Source of the DNA: Mycobacterium fragae
GTDB taxonomy: Bacteria > Actinomycetota > Actinomycetes > Mycobacteriales > Mycobacteriaceae
Assembly (NCBI RefSeq): GCF_002102185.1
Contig: NZ_LQOW01000027.1
Coordinates: forward strand, 45,530-109,529
Direction of reading: 5' to 3'
DNA: 64,000 bases
Translations under genes and position numbers: made by a program
The notes under the pieces: model-generated
Told to the model about the DNA's origin: nothing
What the model saw: the letters and a program-made list of their open reading frames with translations, nothing else
Database searches by the model: none
Shown here: positions 25,255 through 32,635 of the stretch, piece after piece
How positions within the stretch are numbered: the stretch's first letter is position 1
Layout: the number at the start of each line of letters is the position of its first letter

Positions 25255-26985
25255 GTGACCACGGCACGGATCCTGCGGTGGTCCCGTCTCGGGTGCGCAC
25301 TGGTGTTGGCGCTGCTGGTGGTGGCGCCGCTGCTCGCCCCCGGGTATTTGCTGCTACGCGACGCGGTGTCAACGCCGCGGTCGTATCTGTCCGATAGCGC
25401 ACTGGGGTTGACGTCCGCCCCACGCGCGACACCGCAGGATTTCGCGGTGGCGCTGGCGTCGCACTGCATCGACGGCGGAGTCGTGGTGAAGGCGCTGCTG
25501 GTGCTGGGGCTGTTTCTGGCGGGCTGGGGCGCGGCCCGGTTGGTGGCGACAGTATTGCCGGAGGCCGGGGCCAGCGGTCAGTTCATCGCGATCACGCTGG
25601 CGATCTGGAATCCCTATGTCGGCGAACGGCTCCTGCAGGGCCATTGGAGCCTCCTGCTCGGCTACGGCTGCCTGCCATGGGTTGCGACGACGATGCTCTC
25701 ACTGCGCTCCGGGGACGACGCCGGCTGGGCGCGGCTTTTCGGGCTGACGTTCTGGATCGCGTTGGCCGGGTTGACTCCGACCGGGCTGATGCTCGCCGCG
25801 ACGGTCGGGTTGGTCTGCGTGGCGGCTCCGGGAACCGGTCGTCCGCGCTGGCTGTGCGCCGCGGTCACGCTGGCTGCCGCGGTGCTCGCGGCGCTGCCGT
25901 GGTTGACGGCGTCTGCGCTGGGCTCCTCGTCGACGGGGTGGGCGCATGCCCGCGGCCTTCCCGCGTTCGCGGCCCGCGCCGAGCCCGGTCTTGGCACATT
26001 GGGCAGCCTGGCCAGCCTGGGCGGGATGTGGAACGGCGAGGCCGTACCCGGTTCGCGGGCAAGCCTTTTCGCGGTGCTGTCGGCCGCGGTGCTGCTGGTT
26101 GTGGTGGCCGCCGGGCTGCCCGCACTGGCGCGTCGTCGGGCGGCGCTGCCACTGCTGGTGTTGGCGGCGGTGTCGGTGCTGGTGCCCCCCGCGCTCGCCA
26201 CCGGCCCCGGGCTGGCGCTGCTGCGGGCGGTCGTCGACATCGCGCCCGGCCTGGGCGTGCTGCGCGACGGGCAGAAGTGGGTGGCGCTGGCGATGCCCGG
26301 GTACGCGCTGGCGGGCGCGGGCGCCGTGCTGACCCTGCGCCGATGGCTGCGGCCGACGGCGACCGCGCTGGCCTGCTGCACCGCACTGGTGCTCGCGTTG
26401 CCCGACTTGGCGTGGGGTGTGGGCGGAAAGCTGACGCCGGTGCACTACCCGGCCGATTGGGCAGCCGTTGCCGCGATGGTCAACCGGGAGCCCGGGGCGG
26501 TCGCGGTGCTGCCCGCCGGCACCATGCGGCGCTTCGCCTGGTCGGGGCCGGCGCCGGTGCTCGATCCGCTGCCGCGCTGGGTGCGCGCCGACGTTCTGAC
26601 GACCGGCGACCTGACCATTTCCGGCGTCAGCGTGCCCGGTGAGGGAAGCCGGGCGCGCGAGGTGCAGGGTCTGCTGCTGGCGGGCGCCGATCCCGTCACG
26701 CTTCGCCGCGCCGGCGTGACATGGCTGGTGGTCGAATCGGGCACTCCGGGCGACATGGGCATGGCCGCAAGGACTTTCGAGCGACTGCCGGTGAGCTATC
26801 GAGGGCGCGACTTGGTGCTGTATCGCGTCGGCGGGACGGCGATCGGGGTGTCGGCGGATCGACGGTTGGTGGTCATGTTCGCCCACGTCGTATGGCTGGC
26901 GATGCTGGCCGGCGGTTTGGCGATGGCCGGATCGCGGCTGCGCGCCCGACGGCATCCGGCGAGCGCCGCTACACCACTCCGCTGA
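25255..26985 (+). CDS. Polytopic membrane protein, Rv0226c-like, function unknown
   Basis: 576 residues, exactly the length of Rv0226c. About 12 hydrophobic spans with short loops and an overall GT-C-like look; I do not see a certain catalytic DxD or DE motif. One conserved luminal region is WNPYVGERLLQGHWSLLLGY, a pattern shared by actinobacterial relatives. GTG start at 25255, 9 bases after the PgfA stop, so the pair is an operon. The 3' end overlaps the convergent glycosyltransferase gene by 17 bases. Role probably in envelope glycan or lipid assembly, from context only. Confidence 0.82.
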   Translation: MTTARILRWSRLGCALVLALLVVAPLLAPGYLLLRDAVSTPRSYLSDSALGLTSAPRATPQDFAVALASHCIDGGVVVKALLVLGLFLAGWGAARLVATVLPEAGASGQFIAITLAIWNPYVGERLLQGHWSLLLGYGCLPWVATTMLSLRSGDDAGWARLFGLTFWIALAGLTPTGLMLAATVGLVCVAAPGTGRPRWLCAAVTLAAAVLAALPWLTASALGSSSTGWAHARGLPAFAARAEPGLGTLGSLASLGGMWNGEAVPGSRASLFAVLSAAVLLVVVAAGLPALARRRAALPLLVLAAVSVLVPPALATGPGLALLRAVVDIAPGLGVLRDGQKWVALAMPGYALAGAGAVLTLRRWLRPTATALACCTALVLALPDLAWGVGGKLTPVHYPADWAAVAAMVNREPGAVAVLPAGTMRRFAWSGPAPVLDPLPRWVRADVLTTGDLTISGVSVPGEGSRAREVQGLLLAGADPVTLRRAGVTWLVVESGTPGDMGMAARTFERLPVSYRGRDLVLYRVGGTAIGVSADRRLVVMFAHVVWLAMLAGGLAMAGSRLRARRHPASAATPLR

Positions 26986-28123
26986 CGCGGTCGCCGGCTA
27001 CCACCGACTCCAGCACGCTGCGCATCGCGTCCGCGCTTTGCTGCCAAGAGAATTCGGCGCTGCGCGCACGCGCCTTGCCGCCCAGTTCGTCACGCAGCAC
27101 GCGGTCGGCCAGCAGCTCCTCCAGCCGATCCACCAGCTCGGCGTGATCATCGACCAAGACGCCGGTCACCCCGTCGATGATGGAGTCGGCCAACCCGCCG
27201 GACGATCTGTAGCCGATCGTGGGGACCGCATGCTGAGCGGCCTCGACCACCGCCAGGCCCCAGCCCTCTTTGCGCGACGGCAGCACGTGCACCCAAGACT
27301 GTTGCAGCACATGGTGTTTGGTCGCATCGTCGACGTGGCCGTGGAAGGTCACCGAATCGCTGATACCGAGCCGCGCCGCGTGGTCGACCAGCCGCCCCCA
27401 CCACCATCCGCCGCCGACGATGTCGAGATGCAGGCCGGGCACCCTGGACCGCAACAACGCCACCGCACCGAGCGCGTCCTCGATCTGCTTGTGCGGTACC
27501 AGCCGGGACAACACCACCACGCGCGGTGTGGCCGCCCGCGGGCCAGACAACGACGATGACGGCGCTTCGTCGAGACCATTGCGCACCACGGCAATTCGCT
27601 CGTTGCCCACACCAAGGGCGATCAAGTCACGCGCCGACGGCAGTGAAACGGTCACGTACTGGTTGCGCCGGTGCAGCCACGGCGACAGCCGCGACTCCAC
27701 GAACCAACCGACCCGGCCGAGAAGCCGGCCGGCCACCGGCCACTGCTGGCGATGGCAGTGATGTACCAGGACCGCGACCCGCCGACCGTAGATCAGCCGG
27801 GCCAGAAACGGCCAACCGTTCTGGGTATCGATCACCACGTCCGGCCGCACCCGCCGCAGCGGTCCCAGCCCCATCCGCGCCGCAGCCATCGCCAGCAGCG
27901 CCCACAGGTACACCGAATAACGCCCGCCGGCGCGGCTGATCCGCACGCCGTCGATCACTTCGCGCCGCGCCGCGCCCGGATAGCGGGCGGTGCGCAAAGT
28001 GACCACGACACCGGCCGCGGCCAGCTGCGCTCCCATGCGCTGCAGGTAGGTTTCGCTCCCGCCGCCCTGCGGGTGCCCGGTGTCGCGCCAACACAGCAGC
28101 AGGGCGGACCGCAGAGCAGACAT
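26969..28123 (-). CDS. Glycosyltransferase, GT4 family, Rv0225-like
   Basis: 384 residues, the same length as Rv0225. GT-B fold retaining transferase: the N-terminal acceptor-side loop GHPQGGGSETYLQRM is the GGxE-type motif, and the C-terminal nucleotide-sugar site has the E-x7-E pattern in SRKEGWGLAVVEAA. No signal peptide or membrane span, so it acts in the cytosol or at the inner membrane face. Divergent from a methyltransferase gene with 41 bases between starts. Donor and acceptor unknown; envelope glycolipids are likely from context. Confidence 0.88.
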   Translation of the reverse strand: MSALRSALLLCWRDTGHPQGGGSETYLQRMGAQLAAAGVVVTLRTARYPGAARREVIDGVRISRAGGRYSVYLWALLAMAAARMGLGPLRRVRPDVVIDTQNGWPFLARLIYGRRVAVLVHHCHRQQWPVAGRLLGRVGWFVESRLSPWLHRRNQYVTVSLPSARDLIALGVGNERIAVVRNGLDEAPSSSLSGPRAATPRVVVLSRLVPHKQIEDALGAVALLRSRVPGLHLDIVGGGWWWGRLVDHAARLGISDSVTFHGHVDDATKHHVLQQSWVHVLPSRKEGWGLAVVEAAQHAVPTIGYRSSGGLADSIIDGVTGVLVDDHAELVDRLEELLADRVLRDELGGKARARSAEFSWQQSADAMRSVLESVVAGDRVSGVV

Positions 28124-28164
28124 CGATCGCCAGCCTAGCGGGCGCCAACCGTATGGTTGGGCCG

Positions 28165-28935
28165 ATGGCCGCCACCGACACGTTCGCCCGGCGGGCGACG
28201 CTTTCCCGCTCGCTGCGGCTGCTGTCGGAGTTCCGCTATGAGCAGCGGGACCCGGCCCGCTTCTACGGCGCGCTGGCCGCCGACACCGCGGCGATGATCA
28301 GCGACTTGTGGCTGGGCATCCACGGCCGATCGCCGGCCGGTTGCACGCTGCTCGACGTCGGCGGCGGACCGGGATATTTCGCGGCGGCATTTGCCGAGGC
28401 CGGCATCCGCTATCTGGGAGTCGAGCCCGACCCGGCCGAGATGCATGCGCCCAGTGGGGCGCCCGACGACCTGTCGGTTGCCTTCGTGCGCGCGTCGGGT
28501 ATGGCGCTGCCGTTCGCCGATGACTGTGTGGACATGTGCCTGTCGTCCAATGTCGCAGAGCACGTGCCGCGGCCATGGCAACTGGGCGCCGAGATGCTGC
28601 GGGTGACCCGACCGGGCGGTTTGGCGGTGCTGTCCTACACGGTGTGGCTCGGGCCGTTCGGCGGTCACGAAATGGGGCTGAGCCATTACCTGGGCGGGGC
28701 GCGGGCCGCGGCGCGCTATGCCCGCAAACACGGCCACCCGGCGAAGAACGACTACGGGTCGTCGTTGTTCGCGGTATCGGCGGCCGACGGGCTGCGCTGG
28801 GCGGCGAGCACGGGCGCCATGGTCTGCGCATTCCCCCGCTACCACCCGCGATGGGCCTGGTGGCTGACCTCTGTACCGGTGCTACGGGAGTTCCTGGTGA
28901 GCAATCTCGTGCTGGTCCTCCAACCGCGAGAATGA
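28165..28935 (+). CDS. SAM-dependent methyltransferase, Rv0224c-like
   Basis: 256-residue class I methyltransferase. The SAM-binding motif I is LLDVGGGPGYFAAAF (about residues 60-74), motif II includes GVEPDPAEM, and SNVAEHVPRPW is the post-motif region. ATG 28165 is chosen over ATG 28153 because M. tuberculosis Rv0224c begins at the equivalent point (about 254 residues). Conserved Trp/Tyr-rich C-terminus (FPRYHPRWAWW). Paired divergently with a glycosyltransferase, which suggests glycolipid modification (inference). Its stop overlaps the KstR-like site for the next gene. Confidence 0.87.
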   Translation: MAATDTFARRATLSRSLRLLSEFRYEQRDPARFYGALAADTAAMISDLWLGIHGRSPAGCTLLDVGGGPGYFAAAFAEAGIRYLGVEPDPAEMHAPSGAPDDLSVAFVRASGMALPFADDCVDMCLSSNVAEHVPRPWQLGAEMLRVTRPGGLAVLSYTVWLGPFGGHEMGLSHYLGGARAAARYARKHGHPAKNDYGSSLFAVSAADGLRWAASTGAMVCAFPRYHPRWAWWLTSVPVLREFLVSNLVLVLQPRE

Positions 28936-28946
28936 AACATGTTCTC
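28933..28946. promoter_or_regulatory. KstR-like operator
   Basis: TGAAACATGTTCTC contains the perfect palindrome AACATGTT (28936-28943) and fits the KstR consensus TnnAACnnGTTnnA at all fixed positions except the last. It lies 30 bases before the aldehyde dehydrogenase ATG, where a repressor would block transcription. From memory, the M. tuberculosis counterpart (Rv0223c) is in the KstR cholesterol regulon, which supports the call. Confidence 0.6.
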
Positions 28947-28976
28947 GTTTTGCCTTGGCTTGGGTAGGGTGGCGCC

Positions 28977-30449
28977 ATGACCGACAGCCAGAAGACCGAA
29001 TACGACAAGCTTTTCATCGGCGGCAAGTGGACGGAACCTTCGACCTCCGACGTCATCGAGGTCCATTGCCCGGCCACCGGCGAGTACGTCGGCAAGGTGC
29101 CGTTGGCGGCGGCAGCCGACGTCGACGCCGCCGTCGCGGCGGCCCGCAAGGCGTTCGACTCGGGGCCGTGGCCCACGACCCCGCCGAAAGAACGCGCGGC
29201 GGTCATTGCTGCGGCGGTAAAGCTCATGGAAGACCGCAAAGAGCTTTTCACCAAGCTGCTCACCGATGAGACCGGTCAGCCGCCGACCATCATCGAGACG
29301 ATGCACTGGATGGGTTCGATGGGGGCGATGAACTTCTTCGCCACCGACGCCGTCGATCAGGTCAAGTGGAAGGAGACCCGCAACGGCTCCTACGGGCAGA
29401 CCATCGTCTACCGCGAGCCGGTCGGGGTGGTCGGCGCGATCGTGGCATGGAATGTGCCGCTGTTCCTGGCGGTCAACAAGCTCGGGCCGGCGTTGCTTGC
29501 CGGCTGCACGGTGGTGCTCAAGCCGGCCGCCGAAACCCCGCTTACCGCAAACGCTTTGGCGGAGGTGTTTGCCGAAGCCGGCCTGCCCGAGGGTGTGCTG
29601 TCGGTGGTGCCCGGCGGAATCGAGACCGGCCAGGCACTGACGTCGAACCCCGACATCGACATGTTCACCTTCACCGGCAGCTCGGCGGTCGGCAAGGAGG
29701 TCGGCAAGCGTGCCGCGGACATGCTCAAGCCGTGCACATTGGAGCTCGGCGGGAAGTCGGCGGCGATCATCCTCGAGGATGTCGACCTGGCCTCCGCGAT
29801 TCCGATGATGGTGTTCTCCGGGGTGATGAACGCCGGACAAGGCTGCGTGAACCAGACCCGTATCCTGGCGCCGCGCTCACGCTATGACGAAATCGTCGAT
29901 GCGGTAAGCGCTTTCGTGCAGGCGCTACCGGTGGGGCCGCCGTCGGACCCGGCCGTCCAGATCGGGCCGCTGATCTCGGAGAAGCAACGAAGCCGGGTCG
30001 AGGGCTACATCGCCAAGGGCATCGAAGAGGGCGCTCGGCTGGTGTGCGGTGGTGGCCGTCCGGAGGGCCTGGACAACGGATTCTTCGTGCAGCCCACGCT
30101 GTTCGCCGACGTCGACAACAAGATGACGATCGCGCAGGAAGAGATTTTCGGGCCGGTGCTGTCCATCATTCCCTACGACACCGAGGAGGACGCGATCGCG
30201 ATCGCCAACGATTCGGTGTACGGGTTGGCGGGCAGCGTGTGGACCTCCAATGTGCCGAAGGGCATTGAGATCTCGGAGAAGATCCGCACCGGGACCTACG
30301 GGATCAACTGGTACGCCTTCGATCCCGGCTGCCCGTTCGGCGGTTACAAGAACTCCGGCATCGGCCGCGAGAACGGACCGGAAGGTGTGGAGCACTTCAC
30401 GCAGCAAAAGAGCGTGCTGATGCCGATGGGCTACACCGTAGAGAGCTAA
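28977..30449 (+). CDS. Aldehyde dehydrogenase, Rv0223c-like, probably KstR-controlled
   Basis: 490-residue NAD(P)-dependent aldehyde dehydrogenase (Rv0223c has 487). Seen: IVAWNVPLFLAVNKLGPALL (cofactor region), FTGSSAVGKEVG, catalytic-Glu motif LELGGKSA, nucleophile in NAGQGCVNQTRI, and the C-terminal PFGGYKNSGIGRENG. With a KstR-like site 30 bases upstream, a role in oxidising an aldehyde from sterol side-chain or terpenoid breakdown is likely (inference). Followed by an inverted repeat and the convergent echA1 gene. Confidence 0.9.
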   Translation: MTDSQKTEYDKLFIGGKWTEPSTSDVIEVHCPATGEYVGKVPLAAAADVDAAVAAARKAFDSGPWPTTPPKERAAVIAAAVKLMEDRKELFTKLLTDETGQPPTIIETMHWMGSMGAMNFFATDAVDQVKWKETRNGSYGQTIVYREPVGVVGAIVAWNVPLFLAVNKLGPALLAGCTVVLKPAAETPLTANALAEVFAEAGLPEGVLSVVPGGIETGQALTSNPDIDMFTFTGSSAVGKEVGKRAADMLKPCTLELGGKSAAIILEDVDLASAIPMMVFSGVMNAGQGCVNQTRILAPRSRYDEIVDAVSAFVQALPVGPPSDPAVQIGPLISEKQRSRVEGYIAKGIEEGARLVCGGGRPEGLDNGFFVQPTLFADVDNKMTIAQEEIFGPVLSIIPYDTEEDAIAIANDSVYGLAGSVWTSNVPKGIEISEKIRTGTYGINWYAFDPGCPFGGYKNSGIGRENGPEGVEHFTQQKSVLMPMGYTVES

Positions 30450-30461
30450 GGGCTGCCCCGT

Positions 30462-30521
30462 GCCGAACGTGCACTGACGGCGAGAATTTCGCGATTTTTC
30501 CGCCATGGCTGCACGTTCGGC
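30462..30521. repeat. Intergenic inverted repeat, probable bidirectional terminator
   Basis: Perfect 12-bp arms GCCGAACGTGCA (30462-30473) and TGCACGTTCGGC (30510-30521) flank a 36-base interior with further partial pairing (GGCGAGAA against TTTTCCGCC). It lies exactly between the convergent aldehyde dehydrogenase and echA1 stops. It looks like a member of a dispersed palindromic repeat family as well as a terminator; family membership needs a genome search. Confidence 0.65.
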
Positions 30522-30529
30522 GCATTGCC

Positions 30530-31330
30530 CTAGCGACCTTCGAATCGGGCTTGACGACGCTCGACGAACGACTGCACACCCTCGGCGGCGTCGGCGGTAC
30601 CGAACAAGGCGGCGACGTCGGGTCGCAGCCGTTCGATCGCGGCCGCGTCACCCTGCTCGCGGGCCAGGTGGGCCGACGCGAGCGTGGCCCGCACACCCAG
30701 CGGCGCCGCGCGCTCGGCGATCGTATTGGCGATCTCGCGAGCACGCGTCAGAGCGGCCGCGGCGTCGTCGGCCACCTCCTGCACCATTCCCATGCGATGG
30801 GCCTCTTCGGCGTCGAACTCGTCACCGGTGAGCAGCCACCGCATGGCGTTGCCCCATCCGGCCTCGCGCGGGAACCGCAGGGTCGCACCCCCGAATGGGT
30901 AGATACCGCGCTGGACCTCCAACTGCGCGAATCGGGTTCCCCTCGCCGCAAGCCGGATGTCGGCGGCCAGCAGCAGCTCGATGCCCAACGTCATACACCA
31001 GCCGTGCGCGACGGCCACCAGCGGCGTGGTCCAGGGCCCGTCCAGGCGCCATGGGTCCCGTCCGTCTGCCGGGGCGGGTAAGTCCCCGGACGCGATGTTG
31101 GGGCCGACGTCGACCAGATCGAGACCACCGGTGAAGTGGTCGCCGTGTGCGAACAGAACGCCGGCGCGCACCGAGGCATCGGACTCCAGTAGCCCGTAGG
31201 CGCGGGCCAGGTCGGCGAGCATCGCCTGGTTGAAGGCGTTGCGTTTATGCGGCCGGTTCAGGCCAATCAGCAGGACGTGCCCGTCGCGCTCCACGGTGAC
31301 GGTTTCCAGATCGGGTAGCGCATTGCTCAT
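30530..31330 (-). CDS. echA1: Enoyl-CoA hydratase/isomerase EchA1
   Basis: 266-residue crotonase-fold enzyme (M. tuberculosis EchA1, Rv0222, has 262). Crotonases hydrate or isomerise 2-enoyl-CoA in beta-oxidation. The oxyanion-hole segments are visible: FAHGDHFTGGLDL (first) and AHGWCMTLGIELLLAADIR (second). In the second, the glycine-rich GxG pattern is modified and the Glu of IEL may be catalytic. ATG 31330 is chosen; the frame extends upstream into the palindrome region without a better start. Convergent with the aldehyde dehydrogenase. The promoter carries a 16-bp palindrome 29-44 bases upstream. Confidence 0.88.
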   Translation of the reverse strand: MSNALPDLETVTVERDGHVLLIGLNRPHKRNAFNQAMLADLARAYGLLESDASVRAGVLFAHGDHFTGGLDLVDVGPNIASGDLPAPADGRDPWRLDGPWTTPLVAVAHGWCMTLGIELLLAADIRLAARGTRFAQLEVQRGIYPFGGATLRFPREAGWGNAMRWLLTGDEFDAEEAHRMGMVQEVADDAAAALTRAREIANTIAERAAPLGVRATLASAHLAREQGDAAAIERLRPDVAALFGTADAAEGVQSFVERRQARFEGR

Positions 31331-31358
31331 GGGCCGAGTGAACCGCACCCCGCCGGAA

Positions 31359-31374
31359 TATGCAATATTGCATA
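31359..31374. promoter_or_regulatory. Perfect 16-bp palindrome, probable TetR-type operator
   Basis: TATGCAATATTGCATA is a perfect palindrome 29 bases upstream of the echA1 ATG, in an unusually AT-rich 218-base intergenic stretch (31331-31548) facing a rightward small ORF and a TetR gene. I see no other recognisable feature in that stretch except short AT-rich dyads near 31430-31495. It would suit the TetR protein encoded at 31705, controlling echA1 and its own operon. Confidence 0.6.
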
Positions 31375-31548
31375 GGCCCGATATCATCGCTCGGCGGATT
31401 AAGGCGGCATAGCTGGTTCTTCCAGGGGATTATTATCCTCCGCATAAGACATTTGCCTAATAAATCCATCTGCTGTATGGTCTATTACATAATTCATGGG
31501 TCGGTGGACCCGGCGCATGAGGGCACTCGAAGAGCCCAGGAGAAGATC

Positions 31549-31680
31549 ATGATGATCGTTGAGCTCAACATCGCCGGCCTCCGCTTCAGCCGGGAGATTC
31601 CCGACCTACGCCGCAAGCCGTTGCGTTCCGTGCGATTCAGTCCGCGTGCCATCCACTGGCGCCATTCGCACGCTGCCTGA
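31549..31680 (+). CDS. Small ORF upstream of TetR, 43 codons
   Basis: Two adjacent ATGs (31549, 31552) follow AGGAG (31538-31542) at good spacing. The 43-residue product is basic in its second half (EIPDLRRKPLRSVRFSPR) and ends WRHSHAA. It ends 24 bases before the TetR ATG, so it would be co-transcribed. I do not recognise a family. It could be a real small protein or the translated leader of the tetR mRNA. Confidence 0.45.
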   Translation: MMIVELNIAGLRFSREIPDLRRKPLRSVRFSPRAIHWRHSHAA

Positions 31681-31704
31681 CGATCGGACTAGGGGGAGGT
31701 CACC

Positions 31705-32322
31705 ATGTCACTGGCAACACGCGCGCGCGCAAAGCGCGGCGATACCCGGACCAAGATGCTGATCAGCGCCGCCGAGGTGATGCGTGAACGCGGCGCCGCC
31801 GGCGTGACCATCGACGAGGTGCTCAGCCGCAGCGGCGCGCCACGCGGCTCGGTGTACTACCACTTTCCCGATGGCCGCAATCAGATCCTGGCCGAAGCGC
31901 TCCAGTACGCGGGGGATGCCATCACCGCCGATATCGACGCCGCCGCCGGGCGAGGTGCGATGGTGCTGTTGCGGCAGTTCGTCGAATTCTGGGAGGGCGT
32001 GCTGGCGGAGAGCGATTTCAACGCCGGGTGCCCCGTCGTGGCCGCAGCGATCGGCTGCCCTGATGACGAAGTTCAGTTGACCGCCGAGGCCGGACGGATT
32101 TTCGCTCACTGGCGCGCAGCGCTGACTCGGGCCTTCGTCGCCGACGGCTTCGCCGAGTCGGACGCCGATTCGCTCGCGGTGATGGCGATCGCTTCCCTGG
32201 AGGGCGCCGTGGTCCTGTGCCGTTCGACACGTAGCACCGACCCGCTACACAAGGTCGACGATCAGCTCGAGTTCCTGATCAAGTCAAGGGAATTCGTCCG
32301 TCGCAACGGACTACCGAAGTAG
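31705..32322 (+). CDS. TetR-family regulator, LmrA/YxaF-like
   Basis: 205 residues. Helix-turn-helix: VTIDEVLSRSGAPRGSVYYHF (about residues 35-55). The ligand domain has FNAGCPVVAAAIG, characteristic of the LmrA/YxaF-type C-terminal domain. ATG 31705 is preceded by GGGGGAGG (31691-31698). Candidate operator: the 16-bp palindrome at 31359-31374. Convergent with the small hypothetical gene at 32339. Probable targets are echA1 and the neighbouring lipid genes (inference). Confidence 0.88.
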   Translation: MSLATRARAKRGDTRTKMLISAAEVMRERGAAGVTIDEVLSRSGAPRGSVYYHFPDGRNQILAEALQYAGDAITADIDAAAGRGAMVLLRQFVEFWEGVLAESDFNAGCPVVAAAIGCPDDEVQLTAEAGRIFAHWRAALTRAFVADGFAESDADSLAVMAIASLEGAVVLCRSTRSTDPLHKVDDQLEFLIKSREFVRRNGLPK

Positions 32323-32338
32323 CGCGAGTCCCCAGGGG

Positions 32339-32635
32339 TTAGTCGCTGGCCGGCAGCGGCTTGGCTTCCTTGAGGCTCAGCGCGGTCTGGCCGATCGTCA
32401 GCGTCCCGGCGCCCGCCTTGGTCACCAGCACCTCGGCGCCGGTCTCGTCCACGTAGCGTTTGCCCATCACGTTGCCGTCGGCGAACGCCGGATCCAGCTC
32501 ACCGGAACGCTCGCCGCCCAACGGCACCATCGGCGCACCGCCGCAGCGCAAGTCGTCGAGGCTGTCGGCGCTGCGCACGACGATGACCTGGGTGTCGCAC
32601 ACTTGGCTGGCCATACGGGTTCCGTTCTTGATCAT
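32339..32635 (-). CDS. Conserved small protein coupled to the acyl-CoA synthetase
   Basis: 98 residues from ATG 32635, which overlaps the synthetase stop by 4 bases (ATGA). No known domain. It has a patterned beta-rich look: CDTQVIVVRSADSLDDLRCG, then PMVPLG, and GKRYVDETGAEVLVTKAGAG. Two Cys (C13 and C31 by this start) are 18 residues apart. Tight coupling suggests a partner or accessory of the synthetase. A later start at ATG 32614 is possible but would lose the overlap. Confidence 0.72.
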   Translation of the reverse strand: MIKNGTRMASQVCDTQVIVVRSADSLDDLRCGGAPMVPLGGERSGELDPAFADGNVMGKRYVDETGAEVLVTKAGAGTLTIGQTALSLKEAKPLPASD

